DNA from: CAYRJD01 sp964424585
GTDB taxonomy: Bacteria; Actinomycetota; Acidimicrobiia; Acidimicrobiales; Poriferisodalaceae
DNA length: 11,706 nt
Direction: 5' to 3'
Assembly: GCA_964424585.1 (NCBI GenBank)
Contig: CAYRJD010000095.1
Location: forward strand, 1 to 11,706
Positions 6,798 to 11,706 of this stretch are shown here, in pieces (the first letter of the stretch is position 1; each line of letters opens with the position of its first letter). A program made the translations under genes and the position numbers. Under the pieces are notes generated by a model. That model was not told the origin of the DNA. It saw nothing but the letters and a program-made list of their open reading frames with translations, and made no database searches.

Positions 6798-7586
6798 ATG
6801 AACGCGACCCCGGCTATCGAGCACGACGTCGCGCGCGCACGACAGCTCGTCAGCGACGCAACCGCCGTCACCGTGCTGACCGGCGCAGGCATCAGCACCG
6901 ACTCGGGCATTCCCGACTTCCGCGGCCCCCAAGGGCTGTGGACGAAGAACCCCGAAGCGGAAAAGATGGCGACCATAAACAACTACGTCGCTGACGCAGA
7001 CGTGCGCAAGGCGGCGTGGCGTTCACGGCTCGAGCACGTCGCGTATGACGCCGAACCCAACGACGGCCACCGCGCGCTGGTGCGGCTAGCGCAGCAGAAC
7101 AAGCTGGTCGCCTTGTTGACCCAGAACGTCGACGGGCTGCACCAAGCCGCTGGCATTGCGCCCGAGGTAGTCGTCGAGGTGCACGGCACGGTGCGCGAGG
7201 TGGCGTGTCTGAGCTGCGACTACCGAGACGACATCGCGGTCGCGTTCGAGCGGGTGCGCAACGGCGAAGACGACCCCGAGTGCCCGAGCTGCGCGGGCAT
7301 CTTGAAGAGCGCCACGATCAGCTTCGGCCAGCAGCTGGTTCAACGAGACCTGCTGCGCAGCCAGGTGGCGGCCGAAAACTGCGACCTGATGCTGGCGGTC
7401 GGCACGACGCTGGCGGTGTATCCGATAGCCGAGGTCGTGCCCGTCGCGAAGAGACATGGCGCAAAGGTGGTGATCGTCAACGCCGAACCCACCGAGATGG
7501 ACCACCTGGCAGACGAAGTCGTGCGAGGGTCGATCTCACAGGTGCTGCCGGTGCTGGTCGAACCCGCAGGTGCGGAGGCGGGCTAG
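6798..7586 (+). CDS. cobB: Sir2-family NAD-dependent protein deacylase (sirtuin, CobB-like)
   Basis: 262 residues from ATG at 6798. It removes acetyl or other acyl groups from lysines using NAD, giving nicotinamide and O-acyl-ADP-ribose. Motifs: GAGIST (29-34), IPDFRG (38-43), TQNVD (108-112), catalytic H129 in VHG, and zinc cysteines C137/C140 and C162/C165. Then come LKSATISFGQ (169-178) and VGTTLAVYP (201-209). All catalytic and zinc residues are present, so it should be active. The frame is open upstream to an ATG at 6744 inside pepA, but the sirtuin fold begins near residue 8 of the shorter form. AGG at 6790-6792 is spaced five bases from the chosen ATG, so I prefer 6798. It follows pepA by 10 bases and is probably co-transcribed. 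The acyl specificity and protein targets cannot be told. Confidence 0.94.
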   Translation: MNATPAIEHDVARARQLVSDATAVTVLTGAGISTDSGIPDFRGPQGLWTKNPEAEKMATINNYVADADVRKAAWRSRLEHVAYDAEPNDGHRALVRLAQQNKLVALLTQNVDGLHQAAGIAPEVVVEVHGTVREVACLSCDYRDDIAVAFERVRNGEDDPECPSCAGILKSATISFGQQLVQRDLLRSQVAAENCDLMLAVGTTLAVYPIAEVVPVAKRHGAKVVIVNAEPTEMDHLADEVVRGSISQVLPVLVEPAGAEAG

Positions 7587-7654
7587 CCAAGTTTCGCTGC
7601 CTCGCCGGTAGCGTCATAGGCAACTCTCCCCCAAGAAATCCGCCTACAGAGACC

Positions 7655-7659
7655 GGAGG
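7655..7659 (+). promoter_or_regulatory. Shine-Dalgarno of the rhodanese-ThiF gene
   Basis: GGAGG with five bases to ATG at 7665. It lies in the 78-base gap after the sirtuin gene (7587-7664), the longest gap between the rightward genes. That gap could hold a separate promoter, but I could not identify convincing -35/-10 elements or a terminator hairpin in it. Confidence 0.65.
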
Positions 7660-7664
7660 CACCG

Positions 7665-8852
7665 ATGGCAACGTTTCGAGAGCTGCTGGCTGCTGCCAAG
7701 CAGGAAATCCGCGAGATAGACACCGCCACCGCCGCAGACATGCTGGCCGCGTCGGCAAGCACCTCACAGACTGGCACCAAGTTGCTGCTGCTAGACGTGC
7801 GCGAGCCCGACGAATACGAACAAGGCGCAATCGACGGGGCGGTGCACATCCCCCGAGGCCACTTAGAGGGCCAAATCGAAAGCCGAGCGGTGGATCGCGA
7901 CGCGCCCATCATCGTCTACTGCGCGGGCGGCGTGCGCTCGGCGTTCGCCGCCAAGACGCTGGGCGAGCTTGGCTACACCGACGTCGTATCGATGGACGGC
8001 GGTTTCGGCCGCTGGAAAGACGAAGGCCGTCCCTGGGCGAAGCCCGCGACGCTCGACGCGACCCAGCGCAACCGCTACATGCGCCACCTGATGCTGCCCG
8101 AGGTCGGCGAGGAAGGCCAGCTCAAGTTGCTCGACGCGAAGGTGCTGCTGCTGGGTGCGGGCGGGCTGGGTTCGCCCGCGGCGCTCTATTTGGCGGCGGC
8201 CGGCGTCGGACAGCTCGGCATCATCGACATGGACGTGGTGGACGAGTCGAACCTGCAGCGCCAGGTGCTCCACAACGTCGACCGCGTGGGCGAGCGCAAG
8301 GTCGACTCCGCCAAGAAGACGCTCACGGCGCTGAACCCCGACGTCAACGTCGTCAGCTACGACACCCGTTTGGGCGCCGGCAACGTGCTCAACGTGCTGT
8401 CCGGCTGGGATGTCATCGTCGATGGAGCCGACAACTTTCCCTCGCGCTATCTGCTGAACGACGCGTCGGTCAAGCTGGGTATTCCCGTGGTGCACGGCTC
8501 GATCTTCCGCTTTGAAGGGCAGGTCACCGTGTTCGACCCCAGGCGCGGCCCGACCTACCGCGACTACGTGCCGGTGCCGCCGCCCGCCGAGTTGGCGCCG
8601 TCTTGCGCGGAGGCTGGTGTGCTGGGCGTGCTGCCGGGCATCGTCGGCTCGATCCAGGCGCTCGAAGCGCTCAAGTTGCTGTTGGGCATCGGCGACCCGC
8701 TAATCGGCCGGGTCGTGGCGTTCGACTCGCTCGAGCTGTCGTTCCGCGAGTACGCGCTCAAGGTCGACCCGCAAAACGAGGTCACCTACGCCAACCGTGA
8801 CCGCATTGAGATCGTCGAGCTAGATGGGTTGTGCGCTCCCGCGCTGAGTTGA
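7665..8852 (+). CDS. moeB: Rhodanese-ThiF/MoeB fusion: sulfur-carrier protein adenylyltransferase and sulfurtransferase
   Basis: 395 residues. The N-terminal rhodanese domain (about 15-125) carries LLDVREPDEYEQGAI (42-56) and the active-site loop CAGGVRS (86-92, persulfide cysteine C86). The C-terminal E1-like domain (about 130-375) has RYMRH (137-141), nucleotide loop GAGGLGSP (164-171), D188, R199, DGADNF (253-258) and PSCAEAGVLG (312-321, with C314 the presumed E1 cysteine). Such proteins adenylate the C-terminal glycine of MoaD- or ThiS-like carriers and pass them sulfur, for molybdopterin, thiamine, tRNA thiolation or cysteine. The domain order is the reverse of MoeZ and MOCS3, where rhodanese is C-terminal. 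The two CxxC zinc pairs of E. coli MoeB are absent: YRDYVP stands where the first usually is. As I recall, mycobacterial MoeZ lacks them too. No carrier-protein gene is nearby, so the pathway is open. It precedes the flavoprotein gene by nine bases. Confidence 0.92.
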   Translation: MATFRELLAAAKQEIREIDTATAADMLAASASTSQTGTKLLLLDVREPDEYEQGAIDGAVHIPRGHLEGQIESRAVDRDAPIIVYCAGGVRSAFAAKTLGELGYTDVVSMDGGFGRWKDEGRPWAKPATLDATQRNRYMRHLMLPEVGEEGQLKLLDAKVLLLGAGGLGSPAALYLAAAGVGQLGIIDMDVVDESNLQRQVLHNVDRVGERKVDSAKKTLTALNPDVNVVSYDTRLGAGNVLNVLSGWDVIVDGADNFPSRYLLNDASVKLGIPVVHGSIFRFEGQVTVFDPRRGPTYRDYVPVPPPAELAPSCAEAGVLGVLPGIVGSIQALEALKLLLGIGDPLIGRVVAFDSLELSFREYALKVDPQNEVTYANRDRIEIVELDGLCAPALS

Positions 8853-8861
8853 GCGGCGCTG

Positions 8862-10229
8862 ATGCGAGCCCAACGGTTAGTGGTCATCGGAGGCGGCCCG
8901 GCGGGCCACTCCGCAGCGACCTTCGGAGCCCGACTCGGCGCTGACGTCACGCTCGTCGAAGACACCCTCGTGGGCGGCCAGGCGCACCTGCTCGACTGCG
9001 TTCCGTCGAAGACGATGATCTCGACGGCATCGGCTTACGCGTTCGCCAACCGGCTCGACCAGATGGGCCTCGCCACCGTCAGCACGCAGGTCGACTCGGC
9101 GTTGTTGCGCGTGCGCATCGCCGAGATCGAGGCGAAGCTGGCGCACGGCGCGCGCGAGATGCTCGCCAACCAGGGCGTGCGCATCGTCACCGGACGAGGT
9201 CGGCTGGCGGGCGACCACGAGGTCGCAGCCGAAACGGCCGACGGCCCGATCGAGCTGACCGCGGACGTCATCGTGCTGGCGACCGGCAGCCGCCCTCGCA
9301 TTCCCGAGTGGGCGCACGTCGACGGCGACCGTGTGCTCACCACCCGCGACGCGTACCCGCCGCCCGAGCTGCCTGAGCACCTGGTGGTCGTCGGCAGCGG
9401 CGTGACGGGCGTGGAGTTCGTGCACATGTTCAACCAGCTGGGCTCCCGCGTGACGTTGATCGTCAGTCGCCAGCAGGTGCTTCCCCACAACGACCCCGAG
9501 GCTGCAGCCGTGCTCGAGCGTTCGTTTATCGAGCGCGGCGTCGAGCTGCTGAAAGGCGCACGGGCGAGCGCCATTGTTCGCGACAAAGACGCGGTGACGG
9601 TGTCGTGCACCGACGGACGCAGCGTGACCGGCAGCCACGCGCTGTTGGCGATCGGGTCGATACCCAACAGCGACGACTTGGGCTTAGAGCACACGTCGGT
9701 CACCCTCGATGACGGCGGCTACATCGTCGTCGACCACAACCTGCGTTCGAGCGTGCCGTTCATCTACGCGGCGGGCGACCTATCGGGCAAGCTGCCGTTG
9801 TCGTCGGTTGCCCAGATGCAGGGCCGCAAGATCGCCGAGCACGCGATGGGCATGCACCAAGGACGGGTGCACCGGCACCTCGATTATGAGAAGGCGGCGT
9901 CGGCCATCTTCACCGACCCCGAGATCGCGGACGTCGGGCTAGCCGAAGCCGACGCCTTCGCGGCTGGCCGAAAGATTCGCGTCACCAAAGTGCCGTTCAG
10001 CGCGAACGCGAAAGCGCTCATCGAAGAGCAAACCCAGGGCTACGTGAAGATCGTTTCCGACCCGCTCACGGGTCAGGTGCTCGGCGGTTCGATAGTTGGC
10101 CGTCACGCCGCCGAGCTGATCTCGGTGGTGGCGTTGGCGGTCACCGCGGGCTTGCGCGTCCAAGACGTGGCCGAGAGCTTGTTCGTGTATCCGTCTTTGT
10201 CGGAGGCGCTGTCGGAGGCTGCTGAGTAA
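8862..10229 (+). CDS. lpdA: LpdA-like NAD(P)H dehydrogenase (quinone), flavoprotein disulfide reductase family without the disulfide
   Basis: 455 residues. It has FAD-binding GGGPAG (10-15), ATGSRP (140-145), a second nucleotide fold GSGVTG (178-183), YAAGD (302-306) and a C-terminal dimerisation domain with FTDPEIADVG (350-359). In dihydrolipoamide dehydrogenases the loop after GG holds two redox cysteines five residues apart. Here the first position is A41 and only C46 (in DCVPSK) remains. The catalytic His of the C-terminal HPTLSE motif is Y443, while E448 is kept. These losses match M. tuberculosis LpdA (Rv3303c), which was shown to reduce quinones rather than disulfides. By inference this protein does the same and is not a pyruvate dehydrogenase E3. 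After the second fold's beta strand there is VSR rather than an acidic residue, which suggests that NADPH can be used. The gene abuts the next one with no gap. Confidence 0.9.
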   Translation: MRAQRLVVIGGGPAGHSAATFGARLGADVTLVEDTLVGGQAHLLDCVPSKTMISTASAYAFANRLDQMGLATVSTQVDSALLRVRIAEIEAKLAHGAREMLANQGVRIVTGRGRLAGDHEVAAETADGPIELTADVIVLATGSRPRIPEWAHVDGDRVLTTRDAYPPPELPEHLVVVGSGVTGVEFVHMFNQLGSRVTLIVSRQQVLPHNDPEAAAVLERSFIERGVELLKGARASAIVRDKDAVTVSCTDGRSVTGSHALLAIGSIPNSDDLGLEHTSVTLDDGGYIVVDHNLRSSVPFIYAAGDLSGKLPLSSVAQMQGRKIAEHAMGMHQGRVHRHLDYEKAASAIFTDPEIADVGLAEADAFAAGRKIRVTKVPFSANAKALIEEQTQGYVKIVSDPLTGQVLGGSIVGRHAAELISVVALAVTAGLRVQDVAESLFVYPSLSEALSEAAE

Positions 10230-11702
10230 GTGTCGGTCGGCAGGTGGATCGCCACGTCGATGCTCGGCACCGCCGCGGTGGGCTTTGGCGCTCTAGCGGT
10301 GGTGGTGGGCTACACCGGTTTCAAGTTGGGTCAGGTCGAACGGCTTGAGGTCGCGGGGGCGCTCTCCGCGCCGGTGGCGCGGCCGGTCACCGCAGCGGAC
10401 GTGCTGCGCGACCCAGCGACTGGCGGCCCAGCGAATGGCGACGCAGCGGGCGACGCTGCTGGCGCGGCCGACGGCGGCGGCGACGGAGACACAGAGGGGG
10501 CCGCCAGCTCCGATCCAGCCGATAGCCCAACAGATATCTCTGGCGCTACGACCCACGGCGGCCCGTCGGGCGATGCGACGGGGCTGCGCGACACCACCCG
10601 CGTGCGCAACTCTGTCGACGAACTCATCGACTACTCAGACGGGCTCGTCGGCGCGCTCAACGGCGACTTCGCGCAGAACTTCCTCATCGTCGGCACCGAC
10701 AGCATCGACGGCATCGACGAAGACGACCCGCTGCTAGAAGGCCGCTACGGCACGCACCTAGCAGACGTCATCATGGTGCTGCGGCTGCGACCCGACCGCA
10801 CCGCCGCGCTCGTTTCGGTGCCGCGCGATCTGTTGGTGACCATCGCCGGCACCAGCACGCAAGCCAAGATCAACAGCGCATACAACCTGCGCTCAGACAC
10901 GACGAGCGCACAGCGCGCGGCTCGCCTGATCGACACCATCGAAGCCGAGCTTGACATCGGCTTGTCGCACTACGTCGAGGTCGACCTCGACGGATTTCGC
11001 AAGCTCGCCGATGCGCTGGGCGGCGTGGAGATGACGTTCGAGCACGCGCTGCGCGACACCCACAGCGGCTTCTTCACCGACCCGGGCACGCAGGTGCTGA
11101 ACGGCGACCAGTCGCTCGCGTACGTGCGAGCCCGGCAGCTCGAGTTTCTAGATGAAGACGGCCGTTGGCGCTCTTACGGAGGACGCGGGAGCGACCTGGC
11201 GCGCAACGCGCGGCAGCGCACCTTCGGCATCATCGCGGCGAGACAGCTCGCCGCCCAAGCCAGCGACCTGACCAAGGTGCGGAGCTGGCTCGACGTCGCC
11301 GCGGGCAACGTCGCTACCTCCGACACCATCAACATCGTTACCGACGGGCTCGATCTTGCCCGAGAGTTTGCGGCTATCGACTTCGACCGCGACGTCGAGC
11401 AGTATTCGCTCGACGTGCGAGACAGCCGCGAGCAAGGGCCGGTGCCATGGAGTTTGAGCGTGCTGGCTAACGAGCACAACCGGCGGGTGCTCGATGTGTT
11501 CCGGGGTATCGGCTACCACGACGTGGTTGAGCGACGGGTGCGGGTTGAGGTTGCGGGCCCGCGAGCCAATCGCGTGGGCGCGCAGCTGCGGGCGCTCGAG
11601 TTTGAGGTTGCGAACGCCCAGCGTTCAACAGAGGCGACGACGGCTGCGGTGAACGCAGCCACGAGTGGCAGCGTTCACCGCAGCCGTCGTCGCCTCTGTT
11701 GA
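10230..11702 (+). CDS. LytR-CpsA-Psr (LCP) family protein, C-terminus altered by a palindrome
   Basis: 490 residues to the TGA at 11700. LCP proteins are membrane-anchored phosphotransferases that attach lipid-linked glycopolymers to peptidoglycan. There is a cytoplasmic stub, one membrane helix (about 8-30), an Ala/Gly/Asp-rich linker (about 56-120), then the LCP domain (about 148-345). That domain shows FLIVGTD (151-157), ADVIMVL (178-184), VSVPRDL (195-201, R199), KINSAY (213-218), SHYVEVDLDGFRKLADALGG (246-265) and LAYVRAR (296-302). After about 435 a LytR_C-like segment begins (RVRVEVAGPRANRVGAQLRA), but residues 465-490 and the stop are encoded by the terminal inverted repeat. The C-terminus therefore looks truncated or artificial. 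GTG at 10230 directly follows the lpdA stop, with GGAGG 11 bases upstream, which suggests coupled translation. Its glycopolymer substrate is unknown; the exporter genes in the same window are candidates for the same pathway. Confidence 0.88.
   Translation: MSVGRWIATSMLGTAAVGFGALAVVVGYTGFKLGQVERLEVAGALSAPVARPVTAADVLRDPATGGPANGDAAGDAAGAADGGGDGDTEGAASSDPADSPTDISGATTHGGPSGDATGLRDTTRVRNSVDELIDYSDGLVGALNGDFAQNFLIVGTDSIDGIDEDDPLLEGRYGTHLADVIMVLRLRPDRTAALVSVPRDLLVTIAGTSTQAKINSAYNLRSDTTSAQRAARLIDTIEAELDIGLSHYVEVDLDGFRKLADALGGVEMTFEHALRDTHSGFFTDPGTQVLNGDQSLAYVRARQLEFLDEDGRWRSYGGRGSDLARNARQRTFGIIAARQLAAQASDLTKVRSWLDVAAGNVATSDTINIVTDGLDLAREFAAIDFDRDVEQYSLDVRDSREQGPVPWSLSVLANEHNRRVLDVFRGIGYHDVVERRVRVEVAGPRANRVGAQLRALEFEVANAQRSTEATTAAVNAATSGSVHRSRRRLC
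10410..10454 (+). repeat. Three 15-base imperfect repeats in the LCP linker
   Basis: Units at 10410-10424, 10425-10439 and 10440-10454 share the core CCAGCGA.TGGC (the third has diverged). They encode DPATG, GPANG and DAAGD, part of a longer Ala/Gly/Asp-rich spacer between the membrane helix and the LCP domain. This looks like in-frame repeat expansion of a flexible linker, not a regulatory element. Confidence 0.5.
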
Positions 11703-11706
11703 ACGC
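11621..11706. repeat. Perfect long inverted repeat (36-base arms) at the window edge
   Basis: Bases 11621-11656 are the exact reverse complement of 11671-11706, 36 of 36. The 14 bases between contain a second perfect hairpin (GCCAC at 11658-11662, GTGGC at 11665-11669, two-base loop), so the whole 86 bases can fold into one stem interrupted by a single A-A mismatch. Each arm begins GCGTTCA and ends TGAACGC or GAACGC, so the arms have their own inverted ends. A further GAACGC precedes the left arm at 11612-11617. No T-run follows within the window. The right arm ends exactly on the last base, which is suspicious for a fold-back or graph break at a contig end. It could also be a real strong hairpin or part of a larger palindrome. 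Confidence 0.97.

Noticed and set aside
5875..6801. Long plus-strand open frame of 308 codons inside pepA.
   Set aside because: Extremely Arg/His-rich composition and full overlap with the catalytic domain of the aminopeptidase mark it as a shadow frame.
6798..7586. Anti-phage Sir2 defence protein.
   Set aside because: It is a single-domain zinc-containing classical sirtuin with all deacylase motifs. It has no SLOG, SIR2-HerA, pAgo or TIR partner nearby, and sits in a housekeeping operon.
7587..7664. Promoter with TAGCGT at 7609-7614 as a -10 element.
   Set aside because: No acceptable -35 lies at the right distance, and a TANNNT match alone is too common to report as a feature.
7205..8515. 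Long plus-strand open frame of 436 codons overlapping the sirtuin and rhodanese-ThiF genes.
   Set aside because: Its product is dominated by Arg, Gly and Ala as expected of an out-of-frame reading of GC-rich DNA. The two real genes have complete family motifs in other frames.
11621..11706. Integron attC site: the left arm contains GTTCAAC (fits RYYYAAC) and the right arm GTTGAAC (fits GTTRRRY), as at the ends of an attC palindrome.
   Set aside because: Symmetry makes the second match follow from the first, and the consensus is loose. Real attC sites are imperfect, with unpaired bases needed for recombination, and lie after a cassette stop codon. Here the arms are perfect and the LCP frame runs through them. 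No integrase gene is present.
11621..11706. Rho-independent terminator of the LCP operon.
   Set aside because: The stem is much longer than usual, no T-run is visible, and the stop codon lies inside the far end of the right arm, so a ribosome would have to read through the whole hairpin.
11612..11706. CRISPR-like repeats, because the units are 36 bases with partly palindromic ends.
   Set aside because: The two copies are inverted relative to each other, the spacer is only 14 bases and is itself a hairpin, and the left copy lies in a coding gene. No cas gene is present.

Overview
The window is GC-rich, densely coded DNA from a bacterium that is most likely an actinobacterium. A marine or freshwater Acidimicrobiia-type lineage is my best guess, by inference only. 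The support is a fused biotin carboxylase/BCCP subunit of the AccA3 type, a BirA without a DNA-binding domain, a mycobacterial-type LpdA flavoprotein lacking its redox disulfide, an LCP (LytR-CpsA-Psr) protein, frequent GTG starts and very short gaps between genes. No tRNA, rRNA, CRISPR array, insertion sequence or phage gene was seen.

Layout. At the left edge two genes run leftward: the biotin carboxylase/BCCP subunit (2475 to 667) and, 11 bases after it, the first 218 codons of a YfhO-like multi-spanning membrane protein that runs off the window (655 to 1). A 123-base divergent gap (2476-2598) holds a degenerate 15-base tandem repeat and a short perfect palindrome. Eight genes then run rightward: birA (2599), an ABC-2 permease (3502) and its ATPase (4359, overlapping by one base), the M17 aminopeptidase pepA (5177), a sirtuin (6798), a rhodanese-ThiF/MoeB fusion (7665), an LpdA-like flavoprotein (8862) and an LCP-family protein (10230). 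The largest gap among these eight is 78 bases, before the rhodanese-ThiF gene, so there may be two transcription units: birA to sirtuin, and rhodanese-ThiF to LCP.

How the genes work together. BirA would attach biotin to Lys568 of the divergently encoded carboxylase subunit, so enzyme and substrate share one promoter region. The two-gene ABC exporter, the LCP protein and the YfhO-like protein point to making, exporting or anchoring a cell-envelope glycopolymer. PepA, the sirtuin, the sulfur-transfer fusion and LpdA are housekeeping functions for peptide turnover, deacylation, molybdopterin/thiamine-type sulfur activation and NAD(P)H redox.

The most striking structure is at the right edge. 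A perfect inverted repeat with 36-base arms (11621-11656 and 11671-11706) ends on the last base of the window. It supplies the last 26 codons and the stop of the LCP gene, whose C-terminal domain appears cut short. It is either a real long hairpin or a fold-back at a contig end. I see no convincing evidence of a wholly new multi-gene system here; the other points of interest are domain-level oddities in otherwise recognisable genes.
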